A DNA stretch of 64,000 bases from Mesorhizobium sp. B2-8-5 (GTDB taxonomy: Bacteria > Pseudomonadota > Alphaproteobacteria > Rhizobiales > Rhizobiaceae). The position numbers and the translations under genes were made by a program. Within the stretch, counting starts at the first letter, position 1. Every line of letters starts with the position of its first letter. Shown in pieces: positions 42,813-54,504 of the stretch. The notes under the pieces were generated by a model. It was given only the letters and a program-made list of their open reading frames with translations. It was not told the origin of the DNA and did not search any database. The stretch is taken from NCBI RefSeq assembly GCF_006440675.2, contig NZ_CP083951.1, positions 4,559,501 through 4,623,500 on the forward strand. The letters are read 5' to 3'.

Positions 42813-44003
42813 ATGACAATCCAACGCTCAACGCTCAAGAAACTGGCTTTTTCGACCTTTCTGCTGACGCTGCCGCTCAACGCAGCCTTCGCCGCCGATC
42901 CGGCGGTGGCCGAGCGCATCAAGGCAGCCCTTGCCGCCCAGGGCGTCGAGATTTCCTGGACCGGCGTCTCAGGCGACGATTCGAACGCCGTGCTGCAGGG
43001 CGTCTCCATCAAGCCGGCGGCCGAGAAGGAAGCGCTGCCGATCGGCGACGTGAAGCTGGAAGGGGTCAGCGAAGCCAATGGCGGCTATGAGATCGCCACC
43101 GTCTCGACCTCGCCTTTCGAGCACAGCAAGGACGGCGTGACGCTCAACCTCAGCCCGGTGGTCATCCACGACATGAAGGTTCCCGCCGAAGGCGGCACCG
43201 ATCCGCTCGGCTCGCTGATGATGTACAAGTCGGCGGAGCTCTCCAACATGACGGTCAAGGTCGGCGACAAGACGGCGTTCGCGATGGACGGGCTTGCGGT
43301 CCAGATCACCCCGCCGGCCGACGGCAAGGCGATGGACTTCACCGCCAACACCGAAAAATTCACCGCCGACCTGACGCTGATCGACGATCCGAAGTCGAAG
43401 GAAGCGATAGAGGCGCTGGGCTACCAGAACATCTCGGGCAACATCGCGATGGCCGGCACCTGGCAGCCGAGCGACGGCAAGATGGAGCTGTCGAAATATG
43501 ACGTCTCGGTCGAAAATGCCGGCACGCTCGGCATGACCTTCGACCTCGGCGGCTACACGGTCGACTTCATCAAGTCGATGCAGGAGATGCAGAAGAAGCT
43601 CGCCGCCCAACCGGAAGGCGCCGACAATTCCGCGCAAGGCATGGCCATGCTCGGCCTGATGCAGCAGCTTTCCTTCAACGGCGCCTCGGTGCGCTTCGAG
43701 GACGATTCGCTCACCGGCAAGGTGCTCGACTATGTCGGCAAGCAGCAGGGCATGTCGTCCAAGGACGTCGCCAACCAGGCCAAGGCGATCGTGCCGTTCG
43801 GCATGGCGCAGCTCAACAATCCCGAGCTGACGGCCGAGGTGTCGGCTGCCGTCAACACCTTCCTCGACGACCCGAAGAGCCTGGAAATCTCGGCCGAGCC
43901 GCCGTCGTCGGTGCCGTTCGCGCTGATCATGGCCGGCGCCATGTCCAACCCGCTCGACCTGCCGAAGACGTTGGGCGTCAAGGTCAAGGCGAACCAGGAC
44001 TGA
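42813..44003 (+). CDS. Exported protein of unknown function (396 aa)
   Basis: Begins with a clear Sec signal peptide (STLKKLAFSTFLLTLPLNAA, then FAADPA), so it is periplasmic or outer-membrane associated. The mature part is rich in beta-strand-like alternation and Asp/Lys, with no Cys. Recurrent phrasing such as KVGDKTAFAMDGLAVQITPP and ENAGTLGMTFDLGGYTVDF suggests a repetitive, lipid-transfer or AsmA-like strand architecture, but I cannot assign a family. I chose the ATG at 42813-42815, behind AGGGAACTCG. The preceding 415 bases back to parC contain no gene that I can support. Confidence 0.8.
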   Translation: MTIQRSTLKKLAFSTFLLTLPLNAAFAADPAVAERIKAALAAQGVEISWTGVSGDDSNAVLQGVSIKPAAEKEALPIGDVKLEGVSEANGGYEIATVSTSPFEHSKDGVTLNLSPVVIHDMKVPAEGGTDPLGSLMMYKSAELSNMTVKVGDKTAFAMDGLAVQITPPADGKAMDFTANTEKFTADLTLIDDPKSKEAIEALGYQNISGNIAMAGTWQPSDGKMELSKYDVSVENAGTLGMTFDLGGYTVDFIKSMQEMQKKLAAQPEGADNSAQGMAMLGLMQQLSFNGASVRFEDDSLTGKVLDYVGKQQGMSSKDVANQAKAIVPFGMAQLNNPELTAEVSAAVNTFLDDPKSLEISAEPPSSVPFALIMAGAMSNPLDLPKTLGVKVKANQD

Positions 44004-44015
44004 TCGAATTAGCTG

Positions 44016-44222
44016 CCTTCTCCCCGTCACTATACGGGGAGAAGGTGCCGGCAGGCGGATGAGGGGCAGCGCCGACGCTTGCGAATATGTAATTCGGTGC
44101 TGAACCGACTGCCTGTCAGAAGGCCTCAGCTGTTACGACCGCGTGCAAATCGCCAGCACCCGCGCTGCCCCTCATTGTCCTGCCGGACATTTCTCCCCCG
44201 TATCAGTGACGGGGAGAAAGGG
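44016..44222. repeat. Large inverted intergenic repeat ('ctccccgtcactatacggggag')
   Basis: The left arm (44016-44073) contains CTCCCCGTCACTATACGGGG and ends ATGAGGGGCAGCGC. The right arm (44160-44222) reads GCGCTGCCCCTCAT and ends with GTGACGGGGAGAAAGG. The two arms are inverted copies around an 86-base AT-richer centre. The arm hairpin also occurs at 19603-19628. It fills the space between the exported protein gene and aspS, and could terminate both convergent genes. Confidence 0.85.
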
Positions 44223-44239
44223 CAGTTGCTAGGCTGCCG

Positions 44240-46033
<1,794 letters not shown>

Positions 46034-46147
46034 GGGTAAAGTCCGGAAATTGCGGGCATCGGCCCGGCTCGAAAATTGGCGCGAAAAGCGCATGAGAGGC
46101 CGGCTTTGTCAAGGCAAGCGGTCACACAGGCGCACTGCCGCGGCCGC

Positions 46148-46906
46148 TCAAGCAAAGTGGATCTGCGCGCCCTGGCTTTGGAAAGCGGCGAGCGTGGCGG
46201 GAGGCGCGCTCTTTTCCACCACGAGATGGCGGATCGCATCCGCGTTCGCCACGCGATAGGGCGCGGCGGTGGCAAGCTTGTCGTTGGTGACGGCAATGAC
46301 GATACCAGCGCTGTTTTTCGCCATGGCGCGCTTCACCTCGGCTTCGGCCGAATCGAAGGCGGTGACGCCGCGCGCGACATCCAGCCCGCAGGAACCCAGA
46401 AAGAACAGATCGGCGCCGAGTTGCGCCACGGCGGCGAGCGTGTCGGCGCCGACGCAGGTGCCGAGATCCGGCACATAGCGGCCGCCGAGCACGATCAGCT
46501 CGACCAGGGGAAGGTCCGCCAGAGCCGAGGCGACGCCCAGCGAATTGGTGGCGACGGTCAGTTGGATGTCGCGCGGGATCGCCCTGGCGATCGCCTCATT
46601 GGTCGTGCCGCCGTCGATGAACAGCGACTGCCCCGCGCTCAGCAGTCCGACCGCCGCCTTGGCGAGCCGCGTTTTTTCCTCGATCGCATGACGGCTGCGT
46701 TGGCTGAGCGTCGCGGCGGCAAAGGGCGCGGAAGCGACCGCGCCGCCATAGACGCGGCGCAGTTGCCCGGCCTTCGCCAATTCCCTGAGATCGCGGCGCA
46801 CCGTGTCTTCCGACACGCCGAAACGGCTGGCGAGCTCTCCGGCCAGCACCTTTCCGTCCGCCGCAAGCCGGTCGCGAATGAGTTGGTGGCGTTCTTCGGT
46901 GAGCAT
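46148..46906 (-). CDS. DeoR-family regulator
   Basis: A 252-residue regulator. The N-terminal DeoR helix-turn-helix is LASRFGVSEDTVRRDLRELA (residues ~25-44), with the wing AGQLRRVYGGAV. The sugar-phosphate-binding DeoRC domain follows, with LFIDGGTTNEAIARAI, IVLGGRYVPDLGTCVGADTL and FFLGSCGLDVARGVTAFDSA. The effector is usually a phosphorylated sugar. It is divergent from an MFS transporter, and a strong inverted repeat lies between them (46935-46959). Repression of that transporter is the simplest inference. Confidence 0.92.
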   Translation of the reverse strand: MLTEERHQLIRDRLAADGKVLAGELASRFGVSEDTVRRDLRELAKAGQLRRVYGGAVASAPFAAATLSQRSRHAIEEKTRLAKAAVGLLSAGQSLFIDGGTTNEAIARAIPRDIQLTVATNSLGVASALADLPLVELIVLGGRYVPDLGTCVGADTLAAVAQLGADLFFLGSCGLDVARGVTAFDSAEAEVKRAMAKNSAGIVIAVTNDKLATAAPYRVANADAIRHLVVEKSAPPATLAAFQSQGAQIHFA

Positions 46907-46934
46907 GCACGATCCTATTTATTTGTGCACGTTA

Positions 46935-46959
46935 TTGCATGTTTTGCCTGTTCATGCAA
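46935..46959. promoter_or_regulatory. Candidate DeoR operator
   Basis: TTGCATG and CATGCAA are perfect 7-base arms separated by 11 bases (TTTTGCCTGTT), 29 bases upstream of the DeoR start. A further half-site-like GTGCACGTT lies just before it. The surrounding bases are the most AT-rich of this intergenic region. Confidence 0.5.
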
Positions 46960-47025
46960 GAAACAGAGTCGCTGGCGGACCCCGAAGAGTTCGCTCGCCA
47001 AAATCTCCTTGTTGGATTGCCCGTG

Positions 47026-48252
47026 ATGACCCTTGGCCTGAAACTCGCTCCGCAGCACCGCGTCTATGCCGGCTTCGCGATCTATTCCTTCGCTATGGGC
47101 AACATCTTTCCGCGCCTGCCCGACATCAAGCATGCCATGCAGATCGAGGACGGCACGCTGGGACTCGCCCTGATCGGGACGCCGATCGGCACGCTGATCG
47201 CGCTGACGCTGGCGACGCCGATCCTGGAGCGCGTCGGCTTTCGCCGCGCGCTGCTGTGGCTGGTGCCGCTGCTGGCGCTTGCCTATTCCGTCGCGGTGCA
47301 CGCGCCGGGCCCGGCCGCGTTGTTCCTGATGCTGCTCCCGGTCGGACTGATGATCGGCAGCATCGAGATCATCTTGAATGTCGAGGCCGACAGGACCGAG
47401 TTCCTGCTCAAGCGCCGCATCATGAACCGGGCGCATTCGTTCTGGAGCATCGGCTTCTTCGGCGCCGGGCTGTTCGGCGGCGCGCTGGCGCATCTCGGCC
47501 TGTCGCCGCAACTGCATCTGGCGCTGGCGGTGCCGATGGTGGCGGTTGCGGTGGCGCTGTTGCTCGGCGGCTTCCAACCGGCGCCCGCCCGCTTCGTCAC
47601 GTCAGGCGACAAAGCGCCGATGTTCGCCCGGCCGACGTTGCCGATCCTCATCCTCGTCGCGGTGACGCTGTCGGCAATGCTGATGGAAGGCGCCAGCATG
47701 GACTGGTCGGCGATCTATATGCGCGCTGTGTTCGACTCAGGGCCCTTCATTGCCGGGATCACCGTGGCGCTGTTCGCCTTCTCGCAGGCGACGACACGCT
47801 TCTTCGCCGACAGCATCGTCGACCGCCACTCGCCGAGCGGCGTGGCGCGCGTGTTGTTGGCAACGATGGCTGCCGGCGTATTCATCGTCTTCTTCTCGCC
47901 CCTGCCCTTCGTCTCGATGCTGGGCTTCGCGCTCATGGGCATCGGCTGCAGCGCGATCTTTCCGTTGGCGATTTCGGCGGCCGCCCAGATGACGGACCGC
48001 TCCGCCGCGATCAACGTTGCCGCATTGTCGCAGATCTCCTTCGTCGCCTTCCTGCTCGGTCCGCCGCTGCTTGGCTTCGTCTCGGACCACTGGGGCATCC
48101 GCTCGGCCTATGGCATCGGCATACCGTTCATCGTGCTCAGCCTGGCGGCAGCGGGCGCGCTTGGCCGGCGACCGTCGCCGAACGCCGTAACGGACGGAAC
48201 AGGATCCGACACGACCGGAGAGAGAGTACCGGCGCGGGCCTACGAGGCATGA
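47026..48252 (+). CDS. MFS transporter (YbjJ-like)
   Basis: A 408-residue inner-membrane major facilitator with 12 helices. The N-terminal YAGFAIYSFAMGNIFPRLPD and the segment ALIGTPIGTLIALTLATPIL resemble the YbjJ subgroup. The basic loop ERVGFRRALLWLV takes the place of motif A. Later segments are LMEGASMDWSAIYMRAVFDS and FALMGIGCSAIFPLAISAAA. I use the ATG at 47026-47028; the frame is open further upstream through the promoter region. It is divergent from the DeoR regulator, which probably controls it. Substrate unknown; a sugar or sugar acid would fit a DeoR partner. Confidence 0.88.
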   Translation: MTLGLKLAPQHRVYAGFAIYSFAMGNIFPRLPDIKHAMQIEDGTLGLALIGTPIGTLIALTLATPILERVGFRRALLWLVPLLALAYSVAVHAPGPAALFLMLLPVGLMIGSIEIILNVEADRTEFLLKRRIMNRAHSFWSIGFFGAGLFGGALAHLGLSPQLHLALAVPMVAVAVALLLGGFQPAPARFVTSGDKAPMFARPTLPILILVAVTLSAMLMEGASMDWSAIYMRAVFDSGPFIAGITVALFAFSQATTRFFADSIVDRHSPSGVARVLLATMAAGVFIVFFSPLPFVSMLGFALMGIGCSAIFPLAISAAAQMTDRSAAINVAALSQISFVAFLLGPPLLGFVSDHWGIRSAYGIGIPFIVLSLAAAGALGRRPSPNAVTDGTGSDTTGERVPARAYEA

Positions 48253-48425
48253 ACCGCTCGCCCATCGTCAAGTCGATCACAATCGCGGCACCGTTGTCCG
48301 ACGTCTGGCGCAGCGTGACCGAACCGACATGATGCAGGGCTAGATGTCGGCCGCATGCCAGCCTCTACTGGGACGGCACGCTGCCGATTCTGAAAGCAGC
48401 CGTGGAGCGGACCACGACGGCTTGA
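48249..48425 (+). pseudogene. Remnant of an SRPBCC (AHSA1-like) gene
   Basis: A 27-codon frame starts MNRSPIVKSITIAAPLSDVW, typical of the first strand and helix of AHSA1/SRPBCC proteins, and stops at 48330-48332. About 40 bases later another frame reads YWDGTLPILKAAVERTTTA to a stop at 48423-48425, like the C-terminal helix of the same family. The ~100 residues that should lie between are missing. It overlaps the MFS stop by 4 bases (ATGA), so it was once probably co-transcribed. I regard it as dead. Confidence 0.55.
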
Positions 48426-48573
48426 GGGACATTGCGGGTTGGCGCGTCGGCACGCGGCGCGATTTCGCATGGGAGAATCCGGCGATCGGGCCACCGCTTA
48501 CGCTGCGGCGGCTTGACGAAAGCGCGCCCGGCTGAAATTGAAAGAGGCTTAATATTGTGCCAAAAGCGATTTG

Positions 48574-49725
48574 ATGCAGGTCATCACCACACAAGAAGAA
48601 CTCGAGAGCGTTGTCGCGGCGTTCGAAAAGTCGGAATTCATTACCGTCGATACCGAATTCATTCGCGAGACGACCTTCTGGCCGATCCTCTGCCTGATCC
48701 AGATCGCCGCGCCTGGGATTGAGGCGCTTATCGATCCGTTGTCGCCCGGCATCGACCTGAAACCGTTTTTCCGGCTCATGGCCAACGAAGCGGTGCTGAA
48801 GGTCTTCCACGCGGCGCGGCAGGACATCGAAATCATCGTCCATCTCGGCAATCTGGTGCCGCATCCAGTGTTCGACACGCAGGTGGCGGCGATGGTCTGC
48901 GGCTTCGGCGACAGCGTTTCCTATGACCAGCTTGTCCAGAAGGTCACCGGAGCCCGGCTCGACAAATCCTCGCGCTTCACCGATTGGCGGCACCGGCCGC
49001 TCTCCGACAAGCAGCTCGAATACGCGCTCGCCGACGTCACCCATCTGATCAAGGTCTACCAGCATCTCAGCGCCGAGCTGAAGCGCGAGGACCGCGCCCA
49101 TTGGCTGAACGAGGAGATGGATGTCCTCACCTCGCGCGAGACCTACGATCCGCATCCCGAGGATGCCTGGAAGCGGCTGAAGATGCGGCTGCGCAAGCCG
49201 CAGGAGCTGGCGATCGTGCAGGCGGTGGCCGCCTGGCGCGAGCGGGAGGCGCGCGAGCGCGACGTGCCGCGCGGCCGCGTGCTCAAGGATGATGCGATCT
49301 ACGAGATCGCGCAGCAGGCGCCGCGCGACGCGGCGGCGCTCGGCAAGCTGCGCACCACGCCGAAAGGCTGGGAGCGCTCCGCGACGGCAACCGCGCTGCT
49401 TGGCGCGGTCAATACCGCCCTTTCCCTGCCCAAGGATGCGATGCCGAAACTGCCGAAAAGCGTCCAGCCGCAGGAAGGATCGAGCGCGGCGTCGGAGCTG
49501 CTCAAGGTGCTGCTCAGGATCGTCGCGGAGAAGGAAGGCGTCGCCACCAAGGTGCTTGCCTCCAGCGACGATATCGACCGCATAGCCGCCGAGGGCGACG
49601 AAGCCGACGTGGCGGCGCTGCAGGGCTGGCGGCGCGCCGTTTTCGGCGAGCAGGCGCTGAGGCTGGTGCGCGGCGAGATCGGCATCAAGTTCGACAAGCG
49701 CCGCATCGCGGTGTTCGACCTTTAG
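48574..49725 (+). CDS. rnd: Ribonuclease D
   Basis: 3'-5' exoribonuclease for tRNA 3'-end maturation; cytosolic. The 383-residue protein has the DEDDy catalytic set: Asp26 and Glu28 in FITVDTEFIRETTF, the Asp of FHAARQDIEIIVHLG near residue 85, and YALADVTHLIKVYQHL with the Tyr-x3-Asp-type arrangement. HRDC-like helical regions follow from residue ~205 (PQELAIVQAVAAWREREA). I use the ATG at 48574 rather than the TTG just before it. Its stop lies at the start of a dispersed repeat. Confidence 0.93.
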   Translation: MQVITTQEELESVVAAFEKSEFITVDTEFIRETTFWPILCLIQIAAPGIEALIDPLSPGIDLKPFFRLMANEAVLKVFHAARQDIEIIVHLGNLVPHPVFDTQVAAMVCGFGDSVSYDQLVQKVTGARLDKSSRFTDWRHRPLSDKQLEYALADVTHLIKVYQHLSAELKREDRAHWLNEEMDVLTSRETYDPHPEDAWKRLKMRLRKPQELAIVQAVAAWREREARERDVPRGRVLKDDAIYEIAQQAPRDAAALGKLRTTPKGWERSATATALLGAVNTALSLPKDAMPKLPKSVQPQEGSSAASELLKVLLRIVAEKEGVATKVLASSDDIDRIAAEGDEADVAALQGWRRAVFGEQALRLVRGEIGIKFDKRRIAVFDL

Positions 49726-49794
49726 AGCAATTCCAGGAAAAGTGCGTAAAAACAAAGAGATAGACCGTTTCCGTGAAACGGTGAAACGCTCTAG
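49724..49794 (+). repeat. Dispersed intergenic repeat, class 'agcaattccagg'
   Basis: Starts TAGAGCAATTCCAGGAAAAG and ends GTGAAACGCTCTA, so the ends are inverted copies (TAGAGC/GCTCTA). It matches the minus-strand copy at 11622-11709, with a shorter middle. Its first bases form the stop codon of the RNase D gene, and it is followed immediately by the convergent MAPEG gene. Confidence 0.8.
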
Positions 49795-49796
49795 CG

Positions 49797-50216
49797 TCAC
49801 ACCACCGCGAGCAGGTGCAGCGCGAACCAGAACCAGGCGATAAGAAGTATACCCGCGCCAAGGAAGAAGGCGCGGCTGCGGTGCAGCACATAGTTTCTGT
49901 CGAGATGCACCCAGGCGTGCACATAGCGCGTGACTATGAACAGCCACATCAACGCCAGCGTCAGGTAGTTCACGCCATTGGTGACGAACAGCGCCAGGCA
50001 GAGCACGTGGAAGAGAACCGGCAGTTCGAACTGGTTGATCAGATTGTTGGCGACTGTGACGCTCGAGGCCGGCTCGGTGGAGCGGACCTTGTACTGGCCG
50101 ACCTTCGCTTCGCCGGACTTCACGGCGAGATAGCGCCGCTTCAGCATCACCAGATAGACGATGTAGACCAGGAGCACATGCGCCAGCATCGGCCAGAAGA
50201 TGGCGGTCTGGTGCAT
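49797..50216 (-). CDS. MAPEG family membrane protein
   Basis: A 139-residue inner-membrane protein with four helices of the MAPEG superfamily (membrane-associated eicosanoid/glutathione proteins). The order fits: MLAHVLLVYIVYLVMLKRRY, the loop SSVTVANNLINQFELPVLFH, then RYVHAWVHLDRNYVLHRSRA with the conserved Arg/His/Asn positions. Bacterial members may have glutathione-S-transferase-type activity or none known. The stop is next to a dispersed repeat. It lies 21 bases past the stop of the next minus-strand gene and may be co-transcribed with it and guaB. Confidence 0.83.
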   Translation of the reverse strand: MHQTAIFWPMLAHVLLVYIVYLVMLKRRYLAVKSGEAKVGQYKVRSTEPASSVTVANNLINQFELPVLFHVLCLALFVTNGVNYLTLALMWLFIVTRYVHAWVHLDRNYVLHRSRAFFLGAGILLIAWFWFALHLLAVV

Positions 50217-50829
50217 TTGTCCGCCCTCTCTCTCCCGTCAGCGCCGCCGCTGCCCGGCCAGCGCGAAGAATGCGACGACAAAGAATGGAATGGCCAGCAG
50301 CGCGAATTTGGTGACGGTCAGCAAAGAGGCGAAGGCCAGCGAATCGGGGTTGGCCAGCTGGAAATCGGAGAGCAGCCGCGCCAGGGCAAAATTCTGAGCA
50401 TAGTCGGCGACCGTATAGGGCAGTACCAGCACGAGCGCGAACAGGGCCTGCAGCTGCGCCGGCATGGCGCGGAAGGTGCTGAGCCGCCGCCCGAAGGCAA
50501 GGATGAGGCTGACCAGCGTCAGCGACAGCAGCGCCGGGAACAAAAGGTCGAAGGTCAAATAGTGCCAGACGATGATGATCTCGCCGCCGCGACGGCCGAG
50601 TGCTGTGAGCCACGCCATGCCTTCGTCGGGCGTGAAGCCGGCGACGCGCATGTCGAGCGCGGCCAAGCCGCCGCTCAAGCGCTGGAAATAGAGAAACTCC
50701 AGCGCCGTCATGACGAGGAAAAGCGCAATCGAGGCAATGGACAGGGCCGCCGCGTGCCGCGACAGCCGCAGCACCGCCACGCTCAAGCCACGCCACAGCC
50801 CCTGGCGGTCGGGCCGATCGGCCTCTCGA

Positions 50830-52332
<1,503 letters not shown>

Positions 52333-52496
52333 GGCCAGTCCTTTTGAATGCGGAAAAGGCGCTGGGCCGATTGGCCAGCGCCGACTCTCATCTTCCCTTT
52401 CAGGATTGGCGCTGGCTGGTAACACGTCCTGTCGCGGTTGAAAAGCCGATCGTTGCGCGAGGTGACGGCACCCGTTTCGAACCAAAGCCTTCATCG

Positions 52497-52733
52497 CTAG
52501 CGTTCGTAAGTATCGTCGCGTGTCCAGTTTTCGACCGCGACGACCGGCTGTCGCTCGAGCCGCGACAACAACGTTGCGCGCGAGTAGGGCAATAGTTCCT
52601 GCGTGTCGGCGGGAACGATCCGCGCCACAGGCCGCCCATTGCTGACCACGACATAGCTCTGTCCCTCACTGGCTCCACGCAGGATGAAGGAGAGTTTGCG
52701 TTCGACGTCAGCTGTGGAGACGATGTCGTCCAT
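52497..52733 (-). CDS. Phd/YefM-type antitoxin without an adjacent toxin
   Basis: A 78-residue protein of the Phd/YefM antitoxin family. The DNA-binding N-terminus reads DDIVSTADVERKLSFILRGA and the strand SYVVVSNGRPVARIVPADTQ is the family core. The C-terminal tail SRLERQPVVAVENWTRDD is the toxin-binding type usually followed by a PIN-domain toxin. Here the next 164 bases downstream reach guaB and contain no toxin frame; upstream is only the promoter region of the divergent MFS gene. I start at the ATG 52731-52733. It is probably an orphan survivor of a VapBC-like pair. Confidence 0.75.
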   Translation of the reverse strand: MDDIVSTADVERKLSFILRGASEGQSYVVVSNGRPVARIVPADTQELLPYSRATLLSRLERQPVVAVENWTRDDTYER

Positions 52734-52940
52734 GTCAGCACTCCATACAGATCGGTAGTATGACAATACGCCCGGTAGAACGACATTCCGCCGAAAAATT
52801 TGCCCTACCAGTGGTTGCGATCCCGCAAAAGTGACAGCAATTTAATGCGACATCCGGGCCGAGGCGTGATAACCGCCCGGTCGCACCGGTTCGCCCCCAA
52901 GCCGGGCCTAGAATCGCGAAGACAACTCAGGGCGTTTCCC

Positions 52941-54362
52941 TTGAACCGCATCATCCCGCTCATCCTGGCGGTCGCACTTTTCATGGAGAACATGGATTCG
53001 ACCGTGATCGCGACGTCGCTGCCGGCGATCGCCGTCGACATCCACACCAGCCCGATCGCGCTGAAGCTGGCGCTGACCGCCTATCTGGTGTCGCTGGCGA
53101 TCTTCATTCCGATCAGCGGCTGGATGGCGGACCGGTTCGGCGCCAAGAACGTGTTTCGCGCCGCGATCGGCGTCTTCATCGCCGGCTCGGTCGCCTGCGC
53201 CTTCGCCAATTCGCTGCCGGCTTTCGTTGTGTCGCGCTTCCTGCAAGGCATGGGCGGCGCGATGATGACGCCGGTCGGCCGGCTGGTGCTGGTGCGCGCC
53301 ACGCCGAAGAACGAGCTGGTCGCGGCAATGTCCTGGCTGACCGTGCCGGCGCTGGTCGGCCCGCTGGTCGGCCCACCGATCGGCGGTTTCATCACCACCT
53401 ATTTCACCTGGCACTGGATCTTTCTCATCAATGTGCCGATCGGCCTGATCGGCATGTGGCTCGCCACGCGTTATCTGCCCAAGACGGAGCCTGCCCAGAC
53501 GCCGCCGCTCGATTTCCCCGGCTTCGTGCTCTCGGGGCTTGCCGCTTCCGGCGTCGTGTTCGGCCTTTCCGTCGTCAGCCTGCCGGCGCTGCCGCCGATG
53601 GCGGGCTTCATCACTGTCGCCGTCGGCGTGGTCTCGGGGGTGCTCTATCTCCTCCATGCCCGGCGCGCCAGGAACCCGCTCTTGGCGCTGGAGCTGTTCC
53701 GCAACCAGGTGTTCCGATCCTCCGTGCTCGGCGGCTCGCTGTTTCGCATCGGCATCGGCGCGGTGCCGTTCCTTTTGCCGCTGATGTTCCAGATCGGCTT
53801 CGGGCTCACGCCCTTCCAGTCGGGCATGATCACTTTCGTCTCGGCGATCGGCGCCATCGGCATGAAGTTCGTCACGGCACTGCTTTTCCGCCTCGCCGGC
53901 TTCCGTCGGGTGCTGATCTGGGGCTCGCTTGTCGCGGCCGCCTCGATCGCGATCTACGGCTTGTTCACGCCGCAGACGCCTTATGCGCTGATGCTGGCGA
54001 TACTTCTGGTCGGCGGCTTCATCCGCTCGATGTTCTTCACCGGCGTCAATGCGCTCTCCTATGCCGAGATCGCGCCCGCCGACACCAGCAAGGCGACGCC
54101 GATCACGGCGGTTTTCCAGCAATTGTCGATCGCGCTCGGCGTAGCACTTGCTGGCGGCATCCTCGAAGTATCGACGTCCATCCATGGCGGGCCGCTGACG
54201 CTCAGCGACTTCCACATCGCCTTCTTCATCGTGGCGGCCGTTTCGGCGGCGGCATCCATCACCTTCATGCGGCTGGCGCCGGACGCCGGCAACGCCGTCT
54301 CGGGCCACGGCCGCCTGACCACGCCAAAGACGCTGGAAACGGCGGGGACAGCGGGGAAGTAG
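52941..54362 (+). CDS. DHA2-family MFS drug/solute exporter
   Basis: A 473-residue inner-membrane facilitator with 14 helices (DHA2/EmrB-like). The N-terminus FMENMDSTVIATSLPAIAVD is the family signature (motif D1). Motif A appears as SGWMADRFGAKNVFRAA and motif C as VPALVGPLVGPPIGGFITTY. The start is uncertain: the TTG at 52941-52943 gives a typical MNRIIPLILAVALF N-terminus, while an ATG at 52842 would add 33 unconserved residues. No adaptor or outer-membrane partner is adjacent, so it probably works alone. Substrates cannot be predicted. Confidence 0.88.
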   Translation: MNRIIPLILAVALFMENMDSTVIATSLPAIAVDIHTSPIALKLALTAYLVSLAIFIPISGWMADRFGAKNVFRAAIGVFIAGSVACAFANSLPAFVVSRFLQGMGGAMMTPVGRLVLVRATPKNELVAAMSWLTVPALVGPLVGPPIGGFITTYFTWHWIFLINVPIGLIGMWLATRYLPKTEPAQTPPLDFPGFVLSGLAASGVVFGLSVVSLPALPPMAGFITVAVGVVSGVLYLLHARRARNPLLALELFRNQVFRSSVLGGSLFRIGIGAVPFLLPLMFQIGFGLTPFQSGMITFVSAIGAIGMKFVTALLFRLAGFRRVLIWGSLVAAASIAIYGLFTPQTPYALMLAILLVGGFIRSMFFTGVNALSYAEIAPADTSKATPITAVFQQLSIALGVALAGGILEVSTSIHGGPLTLSDFHIAFFIVAAVSAAASITFMRLAPDAGNAVSGHGRLTTPKTLETAGTAGK

Positions 54363-54383
54363 CTCACGGCGCCGCCCTGCGTG

Positions 54384-54504
54384 ACTTCGTCATTCCAGGG
54401 CGGAGCAAGGAGCGAAGCGACGCGCGCAGACCCTGGAATCCATGCCAGAACCAACACACAGGATTCTAGGGTCTACGCTTCGCTCCGCCCTAGAATGACG
54501 AAGT
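54384..54504. repeat. Long inverted repeat ending inside rlmE
   Basis: The left arm 54384-54406 and the right arm 54482-54504 pair over 23 bases with one mismatch. A second inner pair, ACCCTGGAATCC and GGATTCTAGGGT, lies between them. The right arm contains the last codons and stop of rlmE. The element sits between two convergent genes and could act as a two-way transcription stop. Confidence 0.85.
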
